Positions 1-7,592 of a stretch of DNA of 64,000 bases are shown here, in pieces. Both the position numbers and the translations under genes were made by a program. Origin of the DNA: Io17-Chloro-G2 sp963663135 (GTDB taxonomy: Bacteria > Chloroflexota > Dehalococcoidia > Lucifugimonadales > UBA3495); NCBI GenBank assembly GCA_963663135.2, contig CAXXRM010000005.1, positions 1,302,001-1,366,000 of the forward strand, read 5' to 3'. Below the pieces are notes generated by a model, which was not told the DNA's origin, ran no database searches, and saw only the letters and a program-made list of their open reading frames with translations. How positions within the stretch are numbered: position 1 is the stretch's first letter; each line of letters starts with the position of its first letter.

Positions 1-43
1 GGCGTCGGGTGGGGAGGTTGTGGAGTCGGACTAGGCCGGTTTT

Positions 44-235
44 GAGAAAATCGCGCTACTCAAATAAAGTGCGCTGTAAGGAGTTTTCACGCTCAGCGTG
101 GGGTTTGTACTCCCAGGGTGCAGGAGCATAGCTCCGTATCTTCTACCCTGTGCCCAAGTTATTGCTTGATCGTCCCCGGTGGTTTACCGGTGATTCACCG
201 GTGGTCTTGGTTGTTCGGAGTAGCGCAATTTTCTC
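44..235. mobile_element. 192-bp MITE-like repeat, copy 1
   Basis: The ends are near-perfect inverted repeats: GAGAAAATCGCGCTACTC on the left (44-61) and GAGTAGCGCAATTTTCTC on the right (218-235). The length matches the copies at 547-739, 1728-1920 and 6379-6570. There is no transposase inside, so it would be moved in trans. The interior is the most divergent of the set, and no target duplication is visible, which suggests this is the oldest copy. Confidence 0.8.
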
Positions 236-546
236 GTGATTATTGGTGCTCCGGTGAATGGGTCCTGGCTCATGGCCGCTTTTGCAGCAGGGCCGGGACC
301 TTTTTGATTGTGGGGCTGAGGGCGGTGATCGGGGCTTTGTTACGTAAAGTCTGGGGTGGGGTGGGGATTGGGAGGCCCGTTTTGGCCCCTGAGGGCCTCT
401 GGGAGCGATTATGCGGGCTTTCAGGTCTTGGTGGCACTCCGGAGCCTTTATGGACGCTCTACGTCGATTTGGGGCGGTTTCGGGGGAATAAATTGGCCGG
501 CGGCACCGGGGGTTTGGGGCGGGCGGGAAGAGATGAATTCGGGGTG
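236..546. other. Intergenic stretch between two MITE copies
   Basis: I see no gene with recognisable family features on either strand. The sequence is G-rich with runs such as GGGGTGGGGTGGGG near 354-367. A minus-strand frame ending near 275 could be the tail of a lost gene, but nothing supports it. Confidence 0.4.
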
Positions 547-739
547 GGTAAAATTGCGCCGCTCATCAGAGGGGCGCTGTTTTGAGCTTTGGGGTCTGTG
601 ACCTGCGGGTAAACGCCTTGGGAGCAAGCCTGAGGGTCGCTTTTTCCACCCGCGGTGCGGATGGTTATCCGCACGGCCCAGTGGGGTTTTGGAGAATTAT
701 GTTGCTTTCCGGCCTGGCTCGGAGTGGCGCAATTTCGTC
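547..739. mobile_element. 192-bp MITE-like repeat, copy 2
   Basis: The left end GGTAAAATTGCGCCGCTC (547-564) and right end GAGTGGCGCAATTTCGTC (722-739) are diverged versions of the family inverted repeat. The interior carries the family palindrome at 655-674, GTGCGGAT...ATCCGCAC. Its last arm pair is T:A where copy 3 has C:G. The element abuts the stop codon of the minus-strand gene at 742-1704. Confidence 0.8.
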
Positions 740-741
740 TT

Positions 742-1704
742 TTATGGTTTTGGTTCGGGGCCAGTGAGGGTCTCGGTGGTCTGGGGGTGGTCGGGCAGCC
801 TGCTGTTTCTGATGCACCAGGTGAACACTCCACTGACCTGGGCTTCCAGGACTTTGTATTGTTGGGCTATGAGTCGGATGTCCCTGGCGTCTAGGCACTT
901 TCTCTCCGCCAGGTGGTTGTAGGAATCGTACTCGGTTATAAATCCCCGGAGGGTGTCCCACATGTGGGGGCTCAGTGGGGTTTTGTGCTGGTCTTGGGGG
1001 TCTTCTTTGGGCCCGTCGTTGGGCATGGGAACGCCGGGTTTCGGAGCCGGCGTTTGGAGTTGCACCCGGGGCGAGTTGAGCATCTGGTCCTGGGTATCGG
1101 TACTTTGTTGGGGGCTTGGTTCGGGCCAGTGGAAGCAGGGGCAGTACGCGCAGATGCTCATGTTGTTGCAATTCTCGCAGAGCCAGGCGGGTGCGGAGAG
1201 TTTGAGTGTGGTGCCGTCGGGTGAGATGGTGGCGTGGGTGACTCTCAGGTGGGGGTCAAGGGGGTCTGATTGTTCCCGGAGGGAGGCGGTGCGTACCTGC
1301 CAGTTCCAGGGTCTGGGGCCGGCGTCTGAGTGCCACTGGTCGACCTCGTCCCTGAGACGTGATGCCGCCAGGTGGGCTGCGACGATTGCGGCGGCGTAGC
1401 TTTTGGCTTTCAGGTTTCGGGTGACGCCCTGGGAGTTCATGGCCATCTGGGTGATCGCCGCCTGGGTCTCGGGGCGGCTCAGGTGGGTGGGGACTCCGGT
1501 AGGCTGGGTCTGAGATTGTTTTTCTTCGGAGTCCTTGGTTCCGGGGTCCTGGGCCTGGGACAGGTCTGTTTGGGCTGCGCCGTAGGTTGCGGCCTGCCGG
1601 GCCCAGAGGATAGCGGTGTTGTATTCCCGGTCCTCTCGGAGACGGGCGGAGGGCTTGGGCTCAGTGGGTTTGGAAGACCCTGGGGTCTGGGTTGGTGGTC
1701 TCAC
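742..1704 (-). CDS. Hypothetical protein with a Cys-rich cluster
   Basis: This 320-aa protein has a GTG start at 1704 and matches no family I recognise. The N-terminal 80 residues are polar and low-complexity. A helical stretch follows (about 80-125). A compact cysteine cluster has Cys176, Cys179, Cys185, Cys188 and Cys190, in the order CxxC then CxxCxC, and could bind zinc or an iron-sulfur cluster. The C-terminal third (about 245-305) looks helical and globular. It lies downstream of the small helical protein at 1771-2175 on the same strand, with MITE copy 3 between them, so the two were probably one operon. The stop codon touches MITE copy 2. The function is unknown; consistent amino-acid texture over 320 codons supports it being real. 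Confidence 0.55.
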   Translation of the reverse strand: MRPPTQTPGSSKPTEPKPSARLREDREYNTAILWARQAATYGAAQTDLSQAQDPGTKDSEEKQSQTQPTGVPTHLSRPETQAAITQMAMNSQGVTRNLKAKSYAAAIVAAHLAASRLRDEVDQWHSDAGPRPWNWQVRTASLREQSDPLDPHLRVTHATISPDGTTLKLSAPAWLCENCNNMSICAYCPCFHWPEPSPQQSTDTQDQMLNSPRVQLQTPAPKPGVPMPNDGPKEDPQDQHKTPLSPHMWDTLRGFITEYDSYNHLAERKCLDARDIRLIAQQYKVLEAQVSGVFTWCIRNSRLPDHPQTTETLTGPEPKP

Positions 1705-1727
1705 GGGTGGCCTCGCGGTGGTGGTTA

Positions 1728-1920
1728 GAGAAAATTGCGCTACTCATCGGAGGAGCTCTGTTCTGAGCTTTCACGCTGCGCGTGTGTGGGTAAGCTCCGC
1801 GGGAACGAAGATGGACTTCGCAATTTTCGCCCGCGGTGCGGACAATTGTCCGCACGGCCCGGTTTGGTGTTGGAGAATTATGCTGCTTTCCAATTCGGTT
1901 CGGAGTAGCGCAATTTTCTC
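1728..1920. mobile_element. 192-bp MITE-like repeat, copy 3
   Basis: This copy has the cleanest ends: GAGAAAATTGCGCTACTC at 1728-1745 and GAGTAGCGCAATTTTCTC at 1903-1920. The interior contains a perfect 20-bp palindrome, GTGCGGACAATTGTCCGCAC, at 1836-1855. A second stem is formed by GAGCTT and AAGCTC around a CACGC/GCGTG inner pairing at about 1759-1796. It inserted in the 3' end of the small minus-strand gene that starts at 2175 and now supplies that gene's C-terminal codons. Confidence 0.9.
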
Positions 1921-2175
1921 TCTCTGGTGGATGTGCTGTTCCAGGTGTTCCAGTGCCTGGTCAAACCTGTCGTGGGCCTGAAGTTCCCTGTTCTTGGCGG
2001 CCCGGTCCTGGTTTCTGGCTTTCTCCATTTGTCTGGCGGCGGCGTCGACCCTCGATGAGTGGCGGAAGAGAAAACTCCCGGTGGCCAGGTCTCTGATTGT
2101 CGTGTTGAGCTTCTGTCCGTACGCGAGCCCTCTGGTAACAAGTTTAAGCATGTTGGCTGGATTCAGGTTTTTCAC
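1771..2175 (-). CDS. Small helical protein, C-terminus replaced by a MITE
   Basis: The first ~85 residues (2175 down to 1921) closely match the intact 93-aa protein at 6019-6300. Both begin MKNLNPANMLKL, share DLATGSFLFRHSS, and continue with a charged helical, probably coiled-coil segment rich in Arg, Gln and Glu. From HQRE onward this copy reads into MITE copy 3, so about 49 residues are MITE-encoded and end inside the repeat. Start is GTG at 2175 behind a GGAG motif. The function is unknown. The MITE tail is unlikely to be functional, so I regard it as an altered but still translatable gene. Confidence 0.6.
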   Translation of the reverse strand: MKNLNPANMLKLVTRGLAYGQKLNTTIRDLATGSFLFRHSSRVDAAARQMEKARNQDRAAKNRELQAHDRFDQALEHLEQHIHQREKIALLRTELESSIILQHQTGPCGQLSAPRAKIAKSIFVPAELTHTRAA

Positions 2176-2340
2176 TGCGCTGCTCCGCCCCCAGGGGGCT
2201 TTGGGAAATCACCAAAAAGTTTTGACGTCCTCCGGGAGGAACGGCAAAACGTTTATTAGCCTGGGGCCTGTGGTTTCGGGGCCCCGGGGCCCATGGGCAG
2301 GTGGACGCTCGGCATCGGTGGTGTCCGGGTCCTGGTGTGT
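2176..2340 (-). promoter_or_regulatory. Duplicated 5' region of the small-protein cassette
   Basis: This upstream region resembles the one at 6301-6378 plus 6571-6650, which serves the paralogous gene. The shared core includes TCCGGGAGGAACGGCAAAACG followed by TTTAT and a GC-rich block. The IS21 element starts at 2341 and separates this leader from whatever lay further upstream. I cannot name a promoter hexamer with confidence. The duplication of the leader together with the gene suggests it is part of the mobilised or duplicated unit. Confidence 0.35.
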
Positions 2341-2444
2341 TGTTAACACCAATGTAAAAATGAGCGAAATCGCCAACATGGAATTGACCCACCTGAGAGA
2401 AAGGGCATCATCTACGGAGAATCCGTGGAGGTGGTGCGTAGAGA

Positions 2445-3680
2445 TTGTTAAAGGTGGGAGAAGTGACAGAGATTTACGAAATGAAAGGGGCGGGCTATTC
2501 GATCCGGGACATAGCCAGGGAATTGGACATTGCCCCGAACACGGTACGGCGATACTTGAAAGATCCGGAAGCGGTTGTGCCCAAGCCGCGGCGGCAAAGG
2601 GCATCCAAGCTGGACCCGTTCAAAGAGTACATGGACCTGCGGCTCTCGGAAGGGCTGGAGAACTGTGTGGTGCTGTGGCGAGAGTTGCAAGGGTTGGGAT
2701 ACCAGGGGGGCTACTCCCTGGTGAAGACCTATGTGTCGCCACGCCGCCGCCGGCGCCAGGTTCAGGCGACGGTGCGGTTCGAGACGGAGCCGGGGGAACA
2801 GGCCCAGGTGGACTGGGGAAGCTTCAGCTACGTGGACGGAAGGGGTCGGAAGCGGCGAATGTGGGCCTTCGTGACGGTGCTCAGCTGGTCTCGGGCCATC
2901 TACGTGGAGTTCGTCAGGAGAGCAGACACGGCCAGCTTCATCCAGTGCCACGTCAACGCCTTCGACTGCCTGGGCGGAGTGCCCAGGCGATGCCTGTATG
3001 ACAACGCCAAGGTGGTGACCCTGGGCAGGGATGAGAAGGGCCATACCGAGTGGAACCGGCGGATGCTGGACTTTGCCCTGAGGTTGGGCTTCGATATCAA
3101 GCTGTGCCAGCCCTACCGGGCCCAGACCAAGGGGAAGGTGGAGAGCGGGGTGAAGTACGTGCGGGGCAACCTGTGGCCCAGCGTACGCTTCACCGACGAT
3201 GCCGATCCGAACCGTCAGGCGGCGGAATGGTGCACCACGGTGGCCAATCAGCGACTGCACGGGACAACCCACCGTCTCCCTGCGGAGATGCTGGCCGAGG
3301 AGCAGCCTCACTTGGGCAAGTTGCCGGAGCGGCCCGCCCTGGCTCCCTACCTGAGGGAGGACCGGATGGTGGCTCGGGACGGGTTCGTCAGTTGGGAGGG
3401 CTCCCGCTACGGGGTCCATTGGCAGTGGGTGGGCGCCACTGTGCAGGTGGGCCAGCGGGCTGGCACCGTGGAGATCTGGTCCGGAGACCAGCGTCTGGCG
3501 GTGCATCCAAGGGCCCAGAGCGCTGGTCAGCGCTTCACCATGCCCGGCCAGTGGAAGGGCCTACCCAGGGCTGACGGCCGTCCGCAGAAAGAGGCATTGG
3601 CGGTGCAGGTCCCCGTTGGGCAGGTGGAACGGCGCTCCCTGGACGTCTACGAGTTGGCCGCTTCCGGAGGTGTGCGATGA
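2445..3680 (+). CDS. istA: IS21-family transposase IstA
   Basis: IstA is the DDE transposase that cuts and joins IS21 ends. This one is 411 aa with a TTG start at 2445; GTG at 2454 is an alternative. An N-terminal helix-turn-helix of about 40 residues (IRDIARELDIAPNTVRRYL) is followed by the rve catalytic core. The catalytic triad is visible as Asp123 (VDWGSF), Asp186 (YDNAK) and Glu233 (KGKVESG). A C-terminal DNA-binding region follows. The stop overlaps the istB start (3677), typical of translational coupling in this family. The gene appears intact. Confidence 0.93.
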   Translation: MLKVGEVTEIYEMKGAGYSIRDIARELDIAPNTVRRYLKDPEAVVPKPRRQRASKLDPFKEYMDLRLSEGLENCVVLWRELQGLGYQGGYSLVKTYVSPRRRRRQVQATVRFETEPGEQAQVDWGSFSYVDGRGRKRRMWAFVTVLSWSRAIYVEFVRRADTASFIQCHVNAFDCLGGVPRRCLYDNAKVVTLGRDEKGHTEWNRRMLDFALRLGFDIKLCQPYRAQTKGKVESGVKYVRGNLWPSVRFTDDADPNRQAAEWCTTVANQRLHGTTHRLPAEMLAEEQPHLGKLPERPALAPYLREDRMVARDGFVSWEGSRYGVHWQWVGATVQVGQRAGTVEIWSGDQRLAVHPRAQSAGQRFTMPGQWKGLPRADGRPQKEALAVQVPVGQVERRSLDVYELAASGGVR

Positions 3681-4507
3681 CGATGATCGCACTGGATCAG
3701 GCCCGCCAGCACCTGGAGTCCCTGGGCCTCAAGCAGGCGGTGGAGGCTTTGGACAACACCCTGGACGCCGCGGCCAACAAGCAGTTGACCTATCCGGAGA
3801 TGCTGGCTGAACTACTGGGCGTGGAAGTGGATGCCCGCCGGGAGCGCTACCTCACCACCAAGACCAGAATGGCCCACCTGCCCTTCCAGCGCACCCTGGA
3901 GCAGTTTGACTTTGGCTTCCAACCCTCCATTGACGAGCGCCTGTTAAAAGAGTTGGCCAACCTGGCCTTCGTATCCGAGGCCACCAACACACTCATCCTG
4001 GGACCACCCGGCGTGGGGAAGACCCACCTGGCCATTGCGCTGGCTCTCAAGGCCATCGAGAAGGGTCAGGGAGTCTACTTCGTTCGCGCTTACGACCTGA
4101 TGGAGGACCTGAGGAAGGCCAGGGCCGAACACAACCTGGACCGCAGGATGCGCATCTACCTGGCCCCCAAGGTGCTCATCGTTGATGAGTTCGGCATCTG
4201 GCCCTACGACCGGGAGTCGGCCACCGCCTTCTTCACCCTCGTGTCGGCCAGGTACGAACGGGGCAGCATCATCCTAACTTCCAACAAGGGCTTCGGTGAG
4301 TGGGGAGAGCTCCTGGGGGACACCGTCATTGCCTAGGCCATCCTGGACCGGTTGCTGCATCACAGCCACGTCCTCAACATCCGGGGTGAAAGCTACAGGC
4401 TCAAAGACAAGCGGCAGGCCGGTCTGTTCCCATCCCAGCAGCATCTTCCCTCGAGGCAGGAAACAGCGCCCGCAGTCCCGACCAGTGACAGAATCGCTGA
4501 ACAATGA
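3677..4507 (+). pseudogene. istB: IS21-family ATPase IstB, amber-interrupted
   Basis: IstB is the AAA+ helper ATPase that selects targets for IS21. Walker A is GPPGVGKT at residues 109-116 and Walker B is VLIVDEFG. Residues 1-219 are normal, then an in-frame TAG lies at 4334-4336 within the motif DTVIA-stop-AILDRLLHHS. The same frame continues with normal IstB C-terminal sequence (NIRGESYRLKDKR) to TGA at 4505-4507. The stop removes about 56 residues, so I call it a pseudogene unless the amber codon is read through. Confidence 0.88.
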
Positions 4508-4661
4508 GCTGGAGGTGTATCAATTTTACTTTGGCGGAATTACCGTCAACGGAGGGTGTGTCAATTTTAAACTGGTGAAAATGCTCAGAATTAAGTTGGC
4601 GTTGACATTTTGTGCTGGATGTGTTTTTCCGGGCGTATTTGGTGAGGTGCGTTCGGAGATC

Positions 4662-4731
4662 GTTGGGCAAGTTTCGTTGGGCAAGTTTCGCGGGGTAAGT
4701 TTCGCGGGGTAAGTTTCGCGGGGTAAGCGTC
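4662..4731. repeat. 14-bp tandem repeat, five units
   Basis: Five consecutive units start at 4662, 4676, 4690, 4704 and 4718. The first two are GTTGGGCAAGTTTC and the next two are GCGGGGTAAGTTTC; the last ends in GCGTC. The array lies between the IS21 right end and the stop of the minus-strand gene at 4768. Stepwise change of the unit suggests local slippage. Confidence 0.9.
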
Positions 4732-5024
4732 AGTGGGTTGGGGCTGGGGGTGTATGTGGCTGGTGGCTCAGTCCTCCCGGTGTCTTGCGGGCTGGTGAAT
4801 CTGTACCAGACCCAGCCGGAACCTGTTTGACTCCAGTTCCTCGCTGAGTTTTATCGGGGACACGGGTGGGTTGTGGGATACGAGGAGGTCGGAGGCCAGG
4901 GTCATGGCTTCGTCCGGTCCCGGGGGCATGTCCAGCATGAACCTTACCAGCGTGGAGTTGACCCAGAGGGGCCTGGGGTGGGAGAGGTGAATTAGCCTGG
5001 GCTTCTTCTGGACGTGGGTGGCGA

Positions 5025-5135
5025 CTAGTAGTCAGTCAACCGTGTAATCAAAATGGCAAATGCGGTGAAGTATGGTTCGGGCGTCCTGGGTGTCGCCTGA
5101 CGGAAATTACTATTCCAGAGATGACTGACTACTAG
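5025..5135. mobile_element. 103-bp MITE (second family) with CTAG duplication
   Basis: The insert at 5029-5131 is flanked by direct CTAG repeats (5025-5028 and 5132-5135). It has inverted ends TAGTCAGTCA and TGACTGACTA. Excising it with one CTAG rejoins the reading frame of the surrounding SDR-like gene exactly. The 4-bp CTAG duplication equals that of the IS701-family element at 23521-24978, so an IS701-type transposase may have moved it. It has no coding capacity. Confidence 0.8.
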
Positions 5136-5821
5136 GTCGATCAGGTCGTTGAAGGTGTGGGTTTCGGGGCCGACGGCGTCGGTCACCGAGTCGTGGGTCT
5201 CAGCTCCTGCCTGGACGGCGCAGGCGGCCAGGTCCCGGGCGTCGAGCGGTTGGATTCGGTACTCGCCGTCTCCTGGTACGGCCATCAGGGGACACCGGCG
5301 GATCATCCAGGCCAGGTTGTTCAGGAAGAGGTCGGCGGGTCCGAGTATGAGTCCGGGCCGGATTATGGCGTGGGAGAGTCCGGACTCTCTCAGGTGCTGT
5401 TCGACTAGGGACTTTGAGCGGAAGTGGGGAAGCTCGGAGCTTCCCTGGGGGTTGAGGACGCTCAGGTGGACGAACCTCTTGACCCCGGCCTGTTGGGCGG
5501 CGTCTATGAGGAGTTGGGAGTTCCTGACTGCGTGGGTGAATTCAGGGGTCCCTGGGCCAACCGTGGCCAGTAGGTGTTGTACAGAGTGTGACATCCTGAG
5601 AGCCGGTCCGCGAGTCTCTGGGGGTCGTGGAAGTCGTAGGGCTATGACCTCACGGAGTGGAGTTGGACCTGGGATTTGGGGTCGTCCTCGGGGGCGGGGG
5701 GGTCCTGGCCGGTGAGTGTCTCAACCCGTTGGCCGTTTAGGAGAAGCATCCGGGCGATGTAGCGGCCGGTGTAGCCGAAGGCGCCGGTGACGACGTTGAG
5801 GGGGCGTGGGTCAGCCTGTTG

Positions 5822-5941
5822 GGTGGTGGGTTCGTCGTTGGTGGGTTCGTCGTTGGTGGGTTCGTCGTTGGTGGGTTCGTCGTTGGTGGGTTCGTCGTTG
5901 GTGGGTTCGTCGTTGGTGGGTTCGTCGTTGGTGGGTTCGTC
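5822..5941. repeat. 15-bp tandem repeat encoding NDEPT x8
   Basis: Eight units of the 15-mer GTTGGTGGGTTCGTC (plus strand) encode Asn-Asp-Glu-Pro-Thr on the minus strand. They form an acidic, unstructured N-terminal extension of the SDR-like protein. The units are almost identical, indicating recent expansion. Because the unit is a multiple of three, copy-number change would not alter the frame. Confidence 0.95.
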
Positions 5942-6018
5942 GTTTGCGGACGCGGGGCCGGTGGGTTCGTGATTGGCGTGGTGGTCCGGGTTTTCTCCCC
6001 TGTGTCCCTGCGGGTTGT

Positions 6019-6300
6019 TCATGGTTGCTCGTCCCTTTTCGCGTCTCTCTGGTGGATGCGCTCTTCCAGGCGTTCGAGGGCCTGCTTAAACCTGTCCTGG
6101 GCCTGGAGTTCCCTGGTCCTGGCAGCCCGGTCCTGGTTTCCGGCCTTCTCCAGCTGTCTGGCGGAGGCGTCGGCTTTCGATGAGTGTCGGAAGAGAAAAC
6201 TCCCGGTGGCCAGGTCTCTCAGTACGGTGTTGAGCTCCTGGCCGGATCTGATTCCTCTTTGAATCAGTTTAAGCATGTTGGCTGGATTCAGGTTTTTCAC
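6019..6300 (-). CDS. Small helical protein, intact paralog
   Basis: This 93-aa protein starts MKNLNPANMLKL and is mostly helical. A central DLATGSFLFRHSS motif is followed by a charged, probably coiled-coil region ending DAKRDEQP. It is the intact version of the protein at 1771-2175. Start is GTG at 6300 behind a GGAG-containing leader that is also duplicated. Its TGA overlaps the ATG of the downstream SDR-like gene (6022). I do not recognise the family. Recurrence at the head of two different gene cassettes suggests an accessory or scaffold role, which is inference. Confidence 0.65.
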   Translation of the reverse strand: MKNLNPANMLKLIQRGIRSGQELNTVLRDLATGSFLFRHSSKADASARQLEKAGNQDRAARTRELQAQDRFKQALERLEERIHQRDAKRDEQP

Positions 6301-6378
6301 TGCTTCGCTCCGCTCCGGGGGGTTGTTGCTGGGGATTGCCAGCGGGTTTTGACGGGGTCCGGGAGGAACGGCAAAACG

Positions 6379-6570
6379 GGAAAATTGCGCTACTCATCTG
6401 AGGGGCGCTGATCTGAGCTTTCACGTCTGGGACCTGCTGGTAAGCTCCGCGGGAGCAACCTTGAAGGTGGCTTGTTCCACCCGCGGTGCGGATCGTTGTC
6501 CACACGGCCCAGCTTGATTCTGGAAAATTATGCTGCTTTCTGGCCCGGCTCGGAGTACCGCAATTTTCTC
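6379..6570. mobile_element. 192-bp MITE-like repeat, copy 4, with 8-bp target duplication
   Basis: The insert is flanked by direct GCAAAACG repeats at 6371-6378 and 6571-6578. The homologous leader at 2240-2260 has a single GCAAAACG followed by TTTAT, so it is a natural empty site. Ends are GGAAAATTGCGCTACTC and GAGTACCGCAATTTTCTC. The GAGCTT/AAGCTC stem and a weakened version of the 20-bp palindrome (6486-6505) are present. This fixes the family length at 192 bp and the duplication at 8 bp. Confidence 0.92.
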
Positions 6571-6653
6571 GCAAAACGTTTATCCACCTGGGCCCGTGTG
6601 TCCGTTGACTGGGTGGCTGTGGATTCCTGGTTTTGCGGTCCTGTAGCTCTTCG

Positions 6654-7138
6654 GGTCCATGGTTCTTTGGGTCCATGGTTCTTCAGGTCCATGGTTCTTC
6701 AGGTCCATGGTTCTTCAGTTCCATGGTTCTTCAGTTCCACGGTTCTTTGGTTCCACGGTTCTTTGGTTCCACGGTTCTTTGGTTCCACGGTTCTTTGGTT
6801 CCACGGGTTCCACGGTTCTTCAGTTCCACGGGTTCCACGGTTCTTCAGTTCCACGGTTCTTCAGTTCCACGGTTCTTCAGTTCCACGGTTCTTCAGTTCC
6901 ACGGTTCTTCAGTTCCACGGTTCTTCAGTTCCACGGTTCTTTGGTTCCACGGTTCTTCAGTTCCACGGTTCTTTGGTTCCACGGTTCTTTGGTTCCACGG
7001 TTCTTTGGTTCCACGGTTCTTCGGTTCCACGGTTCTTCGGTTCCACGGTTCTTCGGTTCCACGGTTCTTCGGTTCCACGGTTCTTCAGTTCCACGGGTTC
7101 CACGGTTCTTCAGTTCCACGGTTCTTCGGTTCCACGGT
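6654..7138. repeat. 16-bp minisatellite, about 30 units
   Basis: The unit is GGTTCTTCAGTTCCAC with variants CTTTGG and CTTCGG in the middle, and CCATGG in place of CCACGG in the first units. Two or three short extra GGTTCCAC pieces break the phase. A 16-bp period keeps all six frames open, which produces long false reading frames. The array sits upstream (on the minus strand) of the cassette starting at 6300. It has no spacers and is not a CRISPR array. Confidence 0.95.
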
Positions 7139-7510
7139 AGCAGGGCGCCGGTGTCTCTCTGGACATGGGCGCCCGTGGGTATTGGCAGCCATGCTCTGAT
7201 GTGTATGGGGGCCGGTGTTGCGGGATGCCGGTACGGGTGGGGGTTGGTGTGCCCGGAGTTTTCTGGGTAAAAGGTTTTGGGAGTATGGGCGCATGGACGC
7301 GTGGGAGTCCTGGGGTATGGGGGCATGGAGTATCGGGCAGCGTGGTGTGGGGATATACGGGGACCTGGGAAGTATGGGGTCTGGGTGCAACGGGGCCTGG
7401 GGACTGGGGATGCGTATGGCTGGGCACGGGGATTCCGGACACGTTGGGTTCTGTGGTGTGTGGGCGCCTGTGAGTACGGGCGTAGGCGCTCCGATAGTCA
7501 TGGTTTCTAA
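7139..7510. other. Low-complexity G/T-rich stretch
   Basis: The stretch between the minisatellite and the MITE fragment is rich in GGGG and GTGTG runs with irregular short repeats of TATGGGGGCATGG type. I see no convincing gene. The minus-strand frame is proline-rich and looks like decayed repeat sequence. Confidence 0.4.
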
Positions 7511-7592
7511 AAGAAAATTGCGCTACTCATTTGAGGGGCGCGTTTCTGAGCTTTCACGCTGAACGTGTGCCGGTAAGCTCCGCAGGAACGAA
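7511..7592. mobile_element. MITE-like repeat, copy 5, truncated by an IS21 end
   Basis: The left end AAGAAAATTGCGCTACTC and the GAGCTT...AAGCTC stem match copy 3 up to GGAACGAA. At 7593 the sequence changes to an IS21 left end, TGTAACCGCCGATGTAAAAA. The right half of the MITE is absent. An IS21 relative therefore landed inside this MITE, and later deletion removed the rest. Confidence 0.8.

Larger units (their letters stand above)
2341..4607 (+). mobile_element. IS21-family insertion sequence
   Basis: The element carries istA and istB in the typical overlapping order. The left end TGTTAACACCAATGTAAAAA (2341-2360) aligns with the reverse complement of the right end, TGTCAACGCCAACTTAATTC (ending 4607). 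Sub-terminal AATTGACNCACC-like motifs recur inside both ends, as is usual for IS21 transposase sites. A second truncated left end at 7593 supports the boundary. I could not identify a clear target duplication. The in-frame stop in istB suggests this copy is defective on its own. Confidence 0.85.
4768..6022 (-). pseudogene. NAD(P)-binding NmrA/SDR-like protein, broken three times
   Basis: Read together, the pieces form an atypical SDR of the NmrA/NDUFA9-like type. The Rossmann motif GAFGYTGRYIA lies near the start, followed by HDPQRLADRL, HTLYNTYW, GVKRFVHLSVLNP, IIRPGLILG and VGPETHTFNDLIDLV. Lesions: an in-frame TAG at 5642-5644, after which the same frame continues as PYDFHDPQRL; a one-base frameshift near 5548-5556; and a 103-bp MITE at 5029-5131. 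Removing the MITE restores a continuous C-terminus down to TGA at 4768-4770. The N-terminus carries eight NDEPT repeats. The start codon overlaps the stop of the upstream small gene (ATGA), so the two were co-translated. Confidence 0.8.

Noticed and set aside
2448..3506. 352-aa minus-strand frame
   Set aside because: Antisense of istA, whose catalytic residues are all visible on the plus strand.
6654..7138. CRISPR array
   Set aside because: Units are contiguous with no spacers, and no cas gene is present.
6472..7326. Long frames of 60-220 aa on both strands in the minisatellite
   Set aside because: A 16-bp repeat without stops keeps every frame open. The peptides are pure repeat and start in different frames.
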